Below are positions 11,418-24,010 of a DNA stretch of 64,000 nt, piece by piece. Position 1 is the stretch's first letter. Every line of letters starts with the position of its first letter. Under the pieces are notes generated by a model. The model made no database searches and was not told where the DNA came from. It saw only the letters and a list, made by a program, of their open reading frames with translations. The translations under genes were made by a program, and so were the position numbers. Origin of the DNA: Glycine soja (lineage: Eukaryota > Streptophyta > Magnoliopsida > Fabales > Fabaceae); assembly GCF_004193775.1 (NCBI RefSeq), contig NC_041018.1, positions 37,240,608 to 37,304,607 on the forward strand, in the 5' to 3' direction.

Positions 11418-14400
11418 TATGTAATGTGTTAAAGTTTCTTGGTGGTTAAGTTGTCTCAGAAAATGTAAAGGCCATCACGATGTGTCAACAGGCGTGATGA
11501 AATCAGCACCAGATTATAGTTCAGTGTACGTAATTTCAAAAGGGAAGATAGTGGGAGCTCGACCAGCAATACGCCCAATGATAAACGTGGTTGCGCCACC
11601 AAAAGAAAATGTAGTAAGGTGCCGCACAATTAAAACTTATGAGTAGCTTTCAAATTGCCATATACATTATTACATGCCATGCTGAAATATATAAGTAATG
11701 AGGAAACAATGTATATAATATACTATCTAACTCAGTTGATTAAACAGTATACATAAAATGTTAACTTAGTAAACTATCTAGTATCTAGTTTGATTAATAT
11801 AGATAAATAAAAAAACTCATAAAGAAGAAACATAAACATACTCTTCTAAATGTGAAAAATATATCGGATTAATATTAATTATTAGTCTAAAATTAAAATA
11901 TAAAGTATAAATTTTTTTAGACTAGTCTCTGAATATATTATTATTAGTATTATTCTATCGAATGTTAATATGTTCCAATATAAATTTACAAATTTTTTCT
12001 ATTTTATTCTTATTTAGTAATAAGTTTTATATTATAGTCCAATTGTAAATAATTAAATATAATAAATTTGTTAATTTTTATAATAATTATGTTAAAAGTC
12101 ATAATAACAACTATTTGTAAAATCATATTTGCGATAATTTTTAATTAATTGACACAGTACATAAAAATTAAACTCACAAGTAAAAAGGGGTCTTTAATCT
12201 TTTTCATATTTTGGTTTGGCTACAATGAAAACAGGACACATTCACATAGAAGAGGGAGCACCAATGGAAGATCAGAAAGATCAACTCTACTTGAAATGCC
12301 AAGGTGTTCTTCAGCTGGTCAGTCAACGAATCAGAGGTCACTATTTAGCCCCAGCTCGGTTGAAAGTGATTCTCCATCAGATTCCTTAGTATGTGTCCCA
12401 AAAAAATGAGTTTATCATAAATTAGATTTTTTTCGATAGATATTAATTATTAATTATTAGTATTTTATTAGCGAAGGAAATCAAATTTAGGATTTTTTTC
12501 ACCCTTCCTTTTTCTTTTAGTACCAAACCAACCTTATAACTCCTCATAAATTGGATTATCTTTGTTGTAAAACTAGAACCATTATGTGGTCAAGTTAATA
12601 TGGTAAATTTAAGTGGTAAATTTTTTTGGCTATGGAATATTTACTGTTTTACTTCATTCCAGGGAGATTTGGAAGCTGCGATGAAAATGTTGAGGCTCAA
12701 ATTGAAGCAAACTATGGACATGTACAGCTCAGCCCAAAACAAGGTGATGTAAATTATGTGATTACTGTAGGAAGAAACCTCTAGTTATGTCCTCATTCAA
12801 CACATCATGCATAGAAAAAAAAAAAAAAAAACTTACCCTTAAAATGATTTACATATTGTAATGCAAAAAAACCACACCTATTACTCCTTCTCTGTAAAAT
12901 GGTACTACTATGTGATATGAATAAGAAGGGCAAAATATGTTTTTATTTCCCAAAATATTTTGAAATGTTGCTTTAGTCTTTATAAAAATTTGATACATTT
13001 TTATTTCCTATATTTATCCAGAAACATGTTTTTTTTTTTATTATTCTTGATGAAGGACTAAAACCATATCAATTTTTGGTAAATGCAGGGACTAATTAAA
13101 AATGTATTAAATTTTAATAGGGACTAAATCAAATATTTTAAAATATTTTTGAGAACCAACAAAAACATGTTTATCCTCAAATAAGAAAATAAGGATAGTG
13201 ACTAATGGAGCTTGAGTATCATACTTTGATGAAATCAAAATGAAGTGTTAAATGAAACAACTCAAAGGGTGTTGTGCAATACATATTGGCAGGCTAAGGA
13301 GATTAACCAATGGAAGGAGGAACGTATATCTGAGGAAGCTACTAAGTTGCCTAAAGAGGCAGCTCTAGAACCGGTAGAAATGGAGAAAGTTAAAGCTCAA
13401 GCTGCCTTGGAAGCAGCTGAGGAAGCCATTAAGATGGTTGAAAAGGAAGCACAAAAAAGATTTCAGTTAGAGGTCAAGGCTAGGAGAGAGGCACAAGAGA
13501 AGGATAGAACATTAAATCGGTTGATCAACAACGATACTAGGTACAGAAAATACAGCATAAAGGATATTGAAGAGGCTACTCAAAAGTTCTCTCCATCATT
13601 GAAAGTAGGTGAAGGTGGATATGGACCTGTGTTTAGAGGCCAACTTGATCACACTCCGGTTGCAATCAAAATTTTAAACCCTGAAGCTTCGCATGGAAGG
13701 AGGCAGTTCCAACAAGAGGTATGATATGTGTTAGAGTCCACAGTTTAGAGGGGAGAAAAGAGGAAAAAGTAAGAATGTTGAAAGTGAATTTTACTCAAAT
13801 GAGAAAATCTGTTTACATGAGTACATTGTGGCTTATATTAAAATCTTTAATTGGTTGATGGTATAAAAGTATATACACTGACAGTGCATGAAAATTAACC
13901 TCTTTTTAGTAACTTGAACACTTAGAAATGTTTTCAAAGCTAATATGCAACTTTGCATGCTCTAACAATTATGCTTTACATGCAAAATTCAACGTCCAAG
14001 TGCCTCTCCTTAGAAGAATAACATGTATAAATATAATTACTGACTTCTCTTTCTCAAAACAATGATTATCTTTCATTACTTTTGCTAGAAACTTCTGAAT
14101 TCTGCAAGATTATGCTTAGAATTAACTTAGAATGTATTGATAGCATAACGGTTTTATGCAAGAAGTTGAATTTTTGGGCATGGTCGGTGTAAAAATCATT
14201 TTTACAATGTCATTCAATCATGTTTTGCCATGTAAGGTTGTTGACTTATAGCGTATCAAAATTAAACTCTTGTATTTATGCAATCTTCACAAAATATATT
14301 TTCCTTCTGACATGTGTAGGTTGAGATATTATGCAGCATAAGGCATCCTAACATGGTCCTCCTCCTTGGTGCGTGTCCTGAGTACGGATGCTTAGTGTAT

Positions 14401-15021
14401 GAGTACTTGGAGAATGGCAGCTTAGAAGATAGATTGTTGATGAAAAATAATAGCCCTCCAATTCCATGGTGGAAACGTTTTGAAATAGCTGCTGAAATTG
14501 CAACTGCACTCCTTTTCCTTCACCAAACAAAGCCAGAGCCAATTGTGCACCGGGACCTTAAACCCTCCAACATTCTGTTGGACAAGAACTTTGTGAGCAA
14601 AATAAGTGATGTAGGCCTTGCAAGATTAGTTCCACCTTCTGTGGCTGATTCTGTCACACAATATCACTTGACTGCAGCTGCTGGAACCTTTTGTTACATT
14701 GATCCTGAGTACCAACAAACAGGAAGGTTAACAAAAAAATCAGACATTTATTCCTTGGGGATAATGCTACTACAAATCATCACAGCCAAGCCTCCAATGG
14801 GGCTTGCACACCACGTTAAGAGGGCAATTGAGAAGGAAACATTCTCAGAAATGCTTGATATTATGATCAGTGATGTGCCACTGGAAGAGGCTCTAGCATT
14901 TGCCAAACTCTCATTGAGTTGTGCAGAGCTCAGCAAAAAGGACAGGCCTGATCTTGCAACAGTTGTGGTGCCGGAGCTTAACCGTTTAAGGGACTTTGGA
15001 TTGACATTTCAGAAAAATTAG
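9899..15021 (+). CDS. USP-domain protein kinase (RLCK-IX / PUB-kinase family, no U-box)
   Basis: Eight exons: 9899-10064, 10337-10422, 11102-11261 (donor could be 11246), 11492-11618, 12235-12388, 12663-12743, 13293-13718, 14320-15021. Their sum is a multiple of three, giving about 633 residues. Order of domains: N-terminal universal-stress-protein/adenine-alpha-hydrolase domain ([15 protein letters not shown], then IVVGATHS and [15 protein letters not shown]); Ser-rich linker; coiled coil rich in Glu/Ala ([15 protein letters not shown]); then a kinase with [39 protein letters not shown] and [11 protein letters not shown] in place of DFG is usual for this family, so catalysis is probably retained, but this is inference. 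The protein stops at [12 protein letters not shown], where PUB32-35-type proteins continue into a U-box, so no ubiquitin-ligase domain is present. Exon 7 must start at 13293; the in-frame sequence before it is intronic. Presumed cytoplasmic signalling kinase. Confidence 0.85.
11354..11409. repeat. AT microsatellite in intron 3 of the USP-kinase gene
   Basis: About 28 AT units between exons 3 and 4. Confidence 0.95.
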
Positions 15022-16657
15022 AACCGTAGCCACCCTCCACACTCTCTCACGCATGAAGTCGGCGATTAAGTACTTAAAATAGGGGTTCCATGTTGGTATG
15101 TTGGCTCACCTGCCATGTTTGTTTTGTGTAGAGACATTTGCTCCAACTAACTTCTCTGCAGCACGCATTGTTGTTGTGTTGTGAATGCAAGTTTCCAACA
15201 GTTTTCTTCTAATGGAAGAGTTCCTTTAATCCAATTAGATGCCTGGTAGTCCAAGTTTGGAAAGTAAGATTGTGATGTAAAAGATAAGAAACATAACTTG
15301 TAAACTACATTACTCTTATCGGTGTAAAATACTTTTAACAAATCAGCAATCATCAAGACTTTTATAGTAGTTACTAGTTACTTATAATGTTGAAAAACTT
15401 ATCTTACATGCTGATTTGTGATTGAATGATAGTGTAAAAACTCTTTACATTGTCAATGCTTAAACTATTAACTCTAAACTTATCTATGCTAGTGTAGACT
15501 TGAGTTGTATATAGGAGGGTAGTCAAGTTTTCACATAAGATCTTAAGTAGCTAACACAGTGCCACAAAGTTGATGTTAAATGATGTTAAAGAGACTCTAT
15601 AGTTAGAGAATATCTTGTGATACTTAAAAGGTGGAATGCTTTGGTACTGTTTGTAATGAGAACAATAGACATAAGCTGTCATAGATATTCATAGCAAGTT
15701 ATGTTTCATTCATGTAGTGTATGTGGCCATAGTGTCATAGCTTCCATTATACTTGATTATTATTATTATTGTAGCAAGAATTTGCGGGAAAACTCACAAG
15801 TGAAGAGGTGGCTCAGAATCTTTAGCTTGCAAAGTAAAGTATAAACTAATCAGCACATATATGAAGTAATACTTTGAAACCAGAATTGAACCACGTAAAG
15901 ATGGATTGCGTTTGGAGAAAGGTATAGGAAAAAGAAAAAGATTGTAAAAAGAAGCTTTGCTTCGGACCATGAAAATGAAGTGCATATTTACAACATCCAA
16001 AATTCAAGGAAACAATAATTTTAGTAATGGCTGGTGCCTGGTGTTCTACTGTTCCGTTGTTATTTTATCCTGTGGTCGAGTCCCCTAATTCTATCATTAT
16101 AGTATATAAACATCATATTAAAATAACTCAAAAATGAAACAAGAAGGTCCAATATGAAGGGAAAATTACTTAATTTTTTTAACATATATGTTTTCTTTGC
16201 TGGAAAAGATAAAAAAAAAAAAACATTAGTTTCAGACTCATTAGTGGATTTATGATGTATGTTTGGCAAGACCCTTGTATTAAATTATTCAAGTGAAATG
16301 ACTTCATTGTCTTCTGCAACACTCAGTTCTAAACTTTTGTTTAATTATATTAACTAATCGGTAATAGATACATCAAAGTAAAATGACCATAGTCATTGGC
16401 AAATGACAATGTATAATGAGGGTATAAATCTGATAAACTACTTTATGAGCCAAAATAAAGTATGAGAATAAATACTTTTCCACCAAGGACCACATCCCGT
16501 CCTTAAGGAAGCATAAAAGAATATAACTCAAACTTCTAAGTTCCAAAAAGCCAAAAGTACGCTAGAGGGAGAATATAATTCACCTATTCCCCCATTAATT
16601 CTATCTATATAATCACTCAGCCAAAGCCAACTTTTCTGACACATGGTTCACTAGAAC
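15022..16657. other. Intergenic region with 3' UTR, MITE and upstream region of the extensin-like gene
   Basis: It starts with the presumed 3' UTR of the USP-kinase gene. A small MITE lies at about 15318-15465. The rest is AT-rich without supported genes. A TATA-like CTATATAATC near 16610, about 45 bp before the next start codon, may serve the extensin-like gene. Confidence 0.45.
15318..15465. mobile_element. MITE with GTGTAAAA-type ends
   Basis: The left end reads CGGTGTAAAATACTTTTAAC, followed by AAATCAGCAATCA. The reverse complement of the right end reads GACAATGTAAAGAGTTTTTA, followed by CACTATCATTCAATCACAAATCAGCA spread over the next bases. The arms form an imperfect foldback of about 150 bp. 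A related element lies at 43808-43972. Superfamily not determined. Confidence 0.5.
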
Positions 16658-17449
16658 ATGCACATACCTTCCTTGCTCCTCCAAGCTCAACCTACTTTAG
16701 CTCAAATGGGTCATATCATGAATAAAGGATTCACACAAAAAAGTTATTGGTTTCCATGGATCACAAAAGTTGGATTTATGGTGCTGGCCTCGTGTGCCTG
16801 CATGGTGACATCAGAGGAAAAAATTGAAGACCCTTTAAGTGGTTCATTGTGCATTAGTGAATGTGCTACATGTCCTACAATATGTTCACAACCCCCTCCT
16901 CCATCACTTGCAACAACATTTTCAAATCATCCACCTCCTTCTTCACCTCTAACACCAGAATCACACATTCCCTCTCCTCCACAACACACAACAACATCAT
17001 CAGTTCCACCCCCTCCTCCACTCTTAACATCATACCCTTCCCCTCCTTCTTCACTCTTGACATCAAATCCACCCCCTCCTCCACTCTTAACATCATTTCA
17101 ACCACCTCCTCCACTTTTAATATCATATGATCCACCACCTTCTCCACTCCTAACATACCCTCCACCCTCACTTGTGCTACCACCACCAACAAAGCCTTCA
17201 CAACCTCCACCATCACTAGTGCTACCACCACCATCAAAGCCTTCACAAACTCCTCCATTAGGAACTGCTCCTCCTCCACCTTTGAAATCCAACAACCCTT
17301 CTTCATCAGGTTCAGGACAGCCTACAGTGATTTCTGGACCTAATAACTATCCTTATTACTATTATTATGCCTCAGCTACATCTTCCTTTTCTGTTCATGT
17401 TATACCTTTCTTCCTCTTGGTGTCCTTCCTTCATGGAGTATTCTTTTGA
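16658..17449 (+). CDS. Proline-rich, extensin-like cell-wall protein
   Basis: A single open exon of 263 residues. The N-terminal 50 residues contain a hydrophobic stretch (VGFMVLASCACMV) that can act as a signal peptide or anchor. The true start may be the first Met or one about 16-20 residues later. Then comes a short Cys cluster (CISECATCPTICS) and about 150 residues of PPPP, PPPLLTS and PPPSLVLPPP(T/S)KPS repeats. The tail has NNYPYYYYYAS and ends in a hydrophobic segment (VIPFFLLVSFLHGVFF) that looks like a GPI-anchor signal. Known: Cys-cluster plus SP/PPPP plus 'YPYYYFYAS' proteins are hydroxyproline-rich glycoproteins of the plant wall or surface. Prolines in SPP/PPPP would be hydroxylated and glycosylated. 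No LRR is present. Frames on other strands here are low-complexity shadows. Specific function unknown. Confidence 0.75.
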   Translation: MHIPSLLLQAQPTLAQMGHIMNKGFTQKSYWFPWITKVGFMVLASCACMVTSEEKIEDPLSGSLCISECATCPTICSQPPPPSLATTFSNHPPPSSPLTPESHIPSPPQHTTTSSVPPPPPLLTSYPSPPSSLLTSNPPPPPLLTSFQPPPPLLISYDPPPSPLLTYPPPSLVLPPPTKPSQPPPSLVLPPPSKPSQTPPLGTAPPPPLKSNNPSSSGSGQPTVISGPNNYPYYYYYASATSSFSVHVIPFFLLVSFLHGVFF

Positions 17450-17954
17450 TGGTAAGTAATAAACAAGTATATATACGTATAGTGTACAGCAATGTTGTAT
17501 AGAAATGCTGGATTATTTGTTGGGAAAATGCAGGGTATATCATATAAGTAATTACTATAGAAGTTAGGAGAAATCCTTTGTAAATTGCGTCAAAATCAAG
17601 TTTATTATTGATTGATTGATTTTTTTTTTTTATGTTATACATAGAATCTTGTATTTTATATTTGTTTTTACCCAAGCTATGAGAGTTATGTACAGAAAGT
17701 AAAAGCCTAATTAATGTTAAGAAATAATTGCTGGTTTCGTTTGAGCAAGCAAACGGATAAAACGCTTTTGAGTTTTAGATATGTAATGAGTATCATGATG
17801 TGAAACAAGGATTAGCATGTGAAAATAATCTTGATAATACCAGTTTATCCACATTTTTTATTATTGATAATGAATATTGAATCTTGATAATGAACATTAT
17901 TATTGTGTTGTTTTCTATTGAACACATATATGCATGATTTCATACTTTGAAGAA
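17450..17954. other. Intergenic, presumed 3' UTR then AT-rich DNA
   Basis: Downstream of the extensin-like gene. No coding sequence or RNA gene seen. Confidence 0.4.
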
Positions 17955-18182
17955 TTAGTGTATGTTTAGATTAAAATTGACAAACTTAATTTTGGAGTAG
18001 TTCTCATTTTGCAAACTGAGTTTGTAAAAGAAACCTTGGTCTTGTTTTTATAGAACTTAGTTTCAGGTAAAATACAAGTGTGCAAACATACATTTAAAGT
18101 AACAAACCATGTCACAAAATTAAGTTTACTCCCCCAAATTGAGTTTGGAGCACCCCAACCAAAATCTAAATATATCCTTAGT
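17955..18182. mobile_element. MITE-like foldback
   Basis: The left side (GTGTATGTTTAGATTAAAAT and ACTTAATTTTGGAG) is partly complementary to the right side (reverse complement ATATATTTAGATTTTGGTTG and AAACTTAATTTTG). Imperfect arms span about 225 bp. No target duplication could be assigned. Confidence 0.45.
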
Positions 18183-18490
18183 CTTTGACTCTAGTTAGAA
18201 AATATCTTAGTTTCAACATAATAATAATAATAATAAGGGGCATAAAACCAAGGTAGATGTAATTTGGACGTAACTAAGCATGTAATTAACTTCAAAGGAA
18301 GTCAGCATAGTTATCTCTATTAGATAAATTACATATAACTTATTTGGTATGGTTGAAAACTTGAAATGGTAGAGCAAGAAAAATGTTATTTCCAAATCCG
18401 TTAAACATTTCTTAAAGCATAATAAGGTGCATCTGTCGATGGTTATTTTGTCAAACGTAAAAACGAAGGAAAGACATTTTAGGTAAACAT

Positions 18491-19731
18491 TAGGGGTGGG
18501 TAAGTGGGTCGGCCCGCCCCATGTAAGGTCCGCCCGCATAAGCCTGTATTGACAGCGGACTGGGCCAGTCCGCCCCGCTTTTTACACGGATCAAATAAAT
18601 TGGTTCGTCCCCGCCCCACGGACTCCATGGATCAAACGGGCCGGTCCGCGGGCCTAATTTTAAAAGAATTTTAATTTTAATAAAAATACAATATAATCAA
18701 ATTAAGTTCAATACAGATGTAAATAAAATCTCAATAATTAGTCAATTACATCAATAAAATAAATCATGTCTTAACAAAAGAAAATCCAAGCAATAAATCT
18801 AAAATATGAAATTTAAACATCTCCAACAACAAATGATTCCATATTTGAAGTAGCTTGAGCTTTCTCCATCTCCACATTTAAGAGTACAACAACAATGAAT
18901 TTGTCCCAACAAAAATAAGATAAAAACAAATTCTAGAGAGAGAAGAGATGAAATTTGCGTGGTGACGCAGTGGTGGGCTGAGATTGTGCCGCTGTGGTGT
19001 GTCGCGTGACTGTGTGAGTGTGAGTCGCGTTTTGTTTACCTTGTAACAGAAAGAGTCGAGTCGTATGACTTGCGCGCATGCGTAAGTGTGTGGTGGAGAA
19101 AAACCGTGAAGAGAAAAAGTGTTTTTAGCCTGCTAAATATGATGTGAACTATTTTTTATAATAAAAATATATTCAAATATCTTTAAAAATATTTATTTAA
19201 CAATTATTTTTAGCTTAAATAATAAGAATTTATATTTTTATTATTTATGCCTTGCAGATATGAAAATGATAGATTAAAAGAAAAAAAGATTAAGAAAATA
19301 TCAAAAAGGAATATTTTTAACATGTTATTACTTATCTTTTTTATCTTAATCTTTTATTTCAGTTATCTTTTATTTTTTTATCTTATCCTTTTTTATCTTT
19401 ATCATTTTTTAATTTAAATCTTTTATTTTTATCTTTAAATCTTTATCTTATCTAATATATTTCTTTATCTATTATTTTGAAATAAAAGTTTAAAGTGAAA
19501 AAGAGAAAATCAAACATAATATAATTGGATCAGGATCACACAAATCAAACCTAATGCGAGTTACGGGAATGCGGACCCCGCGGGCCAAACCCAGATAATC
19601 CGCGGATTAAGCGGGGTGGGCCCAAAAATATGACATAATCATGTACCGTTTAAAAAAATTGGTCCGTAACCCGCGCGGACCATGGGTCCCGTGGACCAGT
19701 CCATGGATCTGGACCCGTTTACCCACCCCTA
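18491..19731. mobile_element. Non-autonomous hAT transposon, 1241 bp
   Basis: The ends are exact inverted repeats: TAGGGGTGGGTAA at the left, TTACCCACCCCTA at the right. The flanks GTAAACAT (18483-18490) and ATAAACAT (19732-19739) form an 8-bp target duplication with one mismatch, as expected for hAT. The subterminal regions are unusually GC-rich with many GGNCC/CCGCG-type words (GGGTCGGCCCGCCCC, GCGGGCCAAACCC) around an AT-rich core. No transposase frame survives. The short CTCCATCTCCACA stretch near 18870 may be a remnant, but I cannot identify it. It lies 1 kb downstream of the extensin-like gene. Confidence 0.88.
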
Positions 19732-19739
19732 ATAAACAT

Positions 19740-21442
19740 GTTGTATAGACTTTTGTATCCAAGTTTGTTTTTTTCATGTTCTCTTAGTTAGTTTCTCATG
19801 TAGATCATGACTGTTAATATTTTCATAATAGAAACAAAAATAATGATACGGGGATGAAAATGAATAATGTTGGAGGTAAAATTATAGATTTGTCTTCATT
19901 TTTTATTTTCAAATTATGAGAAAGGATGTTTAGTTTGTTGTTGATTTATTGGGTTTCATTGTATTTACCGATTTATATTGTGTTAATTTGTTAATGTTTT
20001 ATTGGTCAATCGCAATTGCTCTAGCCAAAGGTTTATCTCAATAAAAAATACATTCTTCGCTTTGTTGAAAAGAAAAGAAAAGCAATTATGGATAACTTAT
20101 TATAACTAGACACGGACCCCTGCGATGCGTTATGTTTATTAGGAAATAAAAAAAGGAAATATAACACGGAAGAAAGTATTTTAAACGTTGTTAAAGAGAT
20201 AATAGTTTTTTTATATTTGAAAAGTGTTCCATAAACACCCATTATGCTATAAGATACCTAGCGAGATAAACAAAAAAAGGAATAATAGAATATATGAATG
20301 AATCAAATAATCCTAAAAATTAAAAGAATAGATGTTAGTTTTAAATTTAAAACAACATGATTACTTAATAATGCATGAAACTAAAGTATGTAACATGATT
20401 TAAAAAATACACAGGTACAATTTTAGAGTTCATGACTAGTTTATTATTGAAAAATTTAGTATGGTTCAAGTATTTTTTATAAGCAAATATATTTTTAAGA
20501 AGTGATTAGATTTTTTTTTTTAAGGAAGGAAGTGGTTAGATCAATTTACTAAAAACTAATATTCCCTTGTAGTCACTTTATTTTAAACCTTGATAAACAA
20601 TAAGTTATAGGTAATATAAAAAAGTAGGAATGTGAAATTGATTTAATTTTATCAATTTGTTGTCATACCTTTCAAAGAGTATAATTCTAATTCTCAAAAT
20701 ATGAGAACAAATAAAACATTGAAATTAATGTTAAAAATTCATGAATCATGGAATGAAGTTTTCCTGAAAGATCCATAACAGTCCATCCCCAATATGAGTC
20801 ATTTATTTTTAGATGCTCCATTAACACAACTTCAAAGTTTTTTCTCCTCTGAAAACAAAACAAAAATAATAAATAACGTGTAAAAAGAAAATAAAAAATA
20901 GATAAGAAACAAGTTATAAATAGTATAAAAAAAGTAAAAATGTGAAACTGATTTAATTTTATCAATTTGTTATCATATCTTTCAAAGAATATAATTCTAA
21001 TTCTCAAAGTACGAAAGCAAATAAAACATTGAAACTAATGTTAGAAATTCATGAAGCATGAATTAGATGAACAAAAAAAATTAAAATAAATAAAATATTT
21101 TAAAAAAATAAATATAATTAAACCTTAATATAAAGAGACGTGTGACTATCAAAAGCAAAGGGGTGGATAAAAAAATAGTTAGAGTCATGACTCATATATA
21201 GATAGATAGAGTGACTATCAAAAGCAAAGGGGCGGATAAAAAAATAGTTAGAGTCATGGCTCTTATATATAGATAGATTGAATAAATGAGAATGAAGAGG
21301 TTAAGAATTATTGGTAGTAACTTACGTTTAAAGAATGATTGGGTGAGAATGAAAAAGTTAGGAGTTAGGGGGAGTAAGTTATATCTAAGGAGTAACAATT
21401 TTAATATGGTAAGTTACATCTAATTAATGGATCTAAGTAATG
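19740..21442. other. AT-rich intergenic DNA with local direct repeats
   Basis: No gene seen. A block of about 155 bp at 20600-20755 recurs at 20908-21062. A roughly 72-bp unit (GTGACTATCAAAAGCAAAGG ...) is tandemly repeated at about 21137-21207 and 21208-21280. A diverged 'aatatggta(a/g)g(t/c)tacatcta' motif just left of the outer CACTA recurs just right of it near 31690. Confidence 0.5.
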
Positions 21443-23819
21443 TACTACTAAAAAAATCATTTTTCACGACAATCCCCTTAAAACCGTCTTAAAATATAAG
21501 ACGGTGACAATTTCATAAATACCATGCTTTTAAACGAAGATGGGTTTTTAAAAAATCGTATTGGAATGAAGTCTTCGACGACGGTTAGTTAAAAAATCGT
21601 CTTAGAAAAACTAGTAGGAAAAAAATCAGTGCCATTTTTATAATTAAGGCAAAGTTATTTAAAACGATTTTTGAATACAGTCTTTAAATTTATGCATATG
21701 TTCCATAATTTTGACATTGTCTCTTTAAATTTATGCATATGTTCCATAATTTTGACATTGTCTCTACACATGAAGCCCTCCCTCTCGTGCCCTGGTGTCA
21801 CTCTCGCGCCCCTACCTCACTCTCATGCCCTAGCCTCGCTCCATTGCGACCTACAACTTTGCGTGACTCTTCGATTCTACATCACTCTCGTCGATCGGTC
21901 GATGAGCTTCCCTTTTGCTTTGCTTATGTGCTCATGACAAATATATAGCTACTATTGCTTGTTTTTAATGCTATAACTATATGAGCAATATAGTATGGAA
22001 AGTTAATTTGTATTTTCCTTATTTTATATACCCTACATCCGATGAGGTGTTGTTTTGTTCTTTATGAGGATTGAAATTTCCTCCATTTTTTGATTGTAGG
22101 GATCCAACACACAACATTTCTCCTCTTAGCTCCTCCCTTAATGATTCATCTCCTGTTGATTGCTTGCTTTCTTTGAGAGGGCCCAACGTGCATTCTCTCA
22201 CATAATTTCTCTCCAGCAAATACCAATTATAGGATTATTCATTGTTAGTGGAAGTCCATCAAACATGCATTGTTTTGTTCCCCATTTTCTATCACAAAAA
22301 TAAAGCCCTATTTTGATTTTCAAAACCTTTCTCTATTTTAGTTTTATTATTATATCTCCCTGCTTCAGTTCCATTACAAGTGAATGACGAATTTATAGAG
22401 ACAAACAATATGGTATTTAAAAGAAATGAATTTGAATTATAGATGAGAATTCATACTACATCATGTTAGGATTGGAATTCCTCATCATCAAATAGAGAGA
22501 AAGAATATAAGAAAACACGATGAAAAAATAATAAATCTTGCACTTTGATATGTCAAATCTGCAGATTCACCTCTTAGAGGGTCACAAAAGGGAGACCCGG
22601 AGAGAATCTTTGGTTTCTAAGTGTTAAAAATTGTTTATGTCTAAGTTGGAATGCTATTATAACATTTTCACATTGTTCTTGCGTTAACAACACTATAGTA
22701 TGTGTTATAATGTTGTATGTACCACAAAATTAAGCATTATTCTAACTTTCTAATGTTATCGCGTCTGACTCGATGATACAAAAAACATTTTTGGTGAGTC
22801 ATTTGGTATATATGGCTAATGTGTCTATAACTTAAGTGAGCATAGGGAGTCTTGTGGTTTGATACAAGGTTTTCAAATTGTGAACAATATGCAGAATTTG
22901 GATTTATAATACTCTGACTAGTTGACCTTCGAGGTTTCCACTAAAAACATTTTTGACCCTCCTTAAAATGTTCATAAACATAATTGTATGATGAGTGGGA
23001 TGCAGGTTTTTACACAGTACTGTGTCCTATATTTTTTTTATAAGCATATATTTTGATATATTAGATGGTGATTTGCGAGTGTGCAATTGGTGGCTAGCTT
23101 CTCTTATAAGCATATAATATATGGCTACTTAACACTACAAGAAAAATGACCTATGCTTACAGACGCCTTTTTTCTACAGATATTAATTAGTGTAGGTAAA
23201 TCTCAAAAATACTTCTACCTACAAGTGACTAATGTAGGTAAAACTCAACCATTTGTACCAACCATTATTTGGTGTAAGTAAATTCATTAAAATTGAAAAA
23301 AGACTTCTACCTACAATTACATTGTGTAGGTAAAACTCCAAAAAACTTGTGCCTATGGTTGATTAGTGTAGGTAAAACTCAAAAAAATTACTACCTACAA
23401 AAGCACAGTGTAGGCAAAATTCTAAAAAACTTATACCTACAATTATGTGATGTAGATAAAACTTCATAAAACATGTGCCTATAATTGGTTGATGTAGGTA
23501 TAACCTCAAAAGTCTTATACATATAATTGTTGGTGTAGGTAAAACTCTTTAAGACGGTTTAAATTTGAATACTAGTCTCTTGTTTTTTTAGTAAATACTC
23601 AATATCACAAAATAACCATTCAATTTAAATTAATTTTTAGTTAATAATTGTTTAAAATTTTAAAGATAAAATATATTAATTAGTAATATTAAATTTTAAT
23701 TTAGATTAACATTATTTTTATGGATTAATTTAGATTAACATTATTTTTTATGGCAATTTCTTGTTAGTTTCAGAAATCATATTCATTTTATCTTGAAATC
23801 AAACTCCAAAATGACCACA

Positions 23820-24010
23820 AGCCTTTGGATTATGGACCGGGCCGGGTATTTTAGTCAAATCCACTTCAATCTCCGTTTAAACCCTGCCACTCCGTTTTTT
23901 CTCTTCTTCTCGTGCTTCGGCGGAAATCGGCTTAGCTCTTCGACCGGTTAGTGCCACGGAACCAGTTTCACTTTCGGGTCTGTAATCTAGGGTTTGAATT
24001 CGAAGAGGAA
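23820..24010 (+). promoter_or_regulatory. Possible captured promoter/5' UTR segment in the Pack-CACTA
   Basis: A less AT-rich patch in an AT-rich element. It has pyrimidine runs (TTTTTTCTCTTCTTCTCGTG), GGCGGAAATCGGC, and TAATCTAGGGTTTGAATTCG, typical of plant 5' leaders. It precedes the captured exons in the right orientation and may have come with the first gene. This is inference: no start codon or TATA box is assigned. Confidence 0.3.

Noticed and set aside
13245..13292. N-terminal extension ([15 protein letters not shown]) of kinase exon 7
   Set aside because: No acceptor in the right phase supports it; the AG at 13291-13292 gives exact phase and a family-like AKEINQW start, so this is intron.
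16861..17306. Ser/Thr-rich and Val/Glu-rich frames across the proline-rich gene
   Set aside because: Shadows of the low-complexity repeats in other frames.
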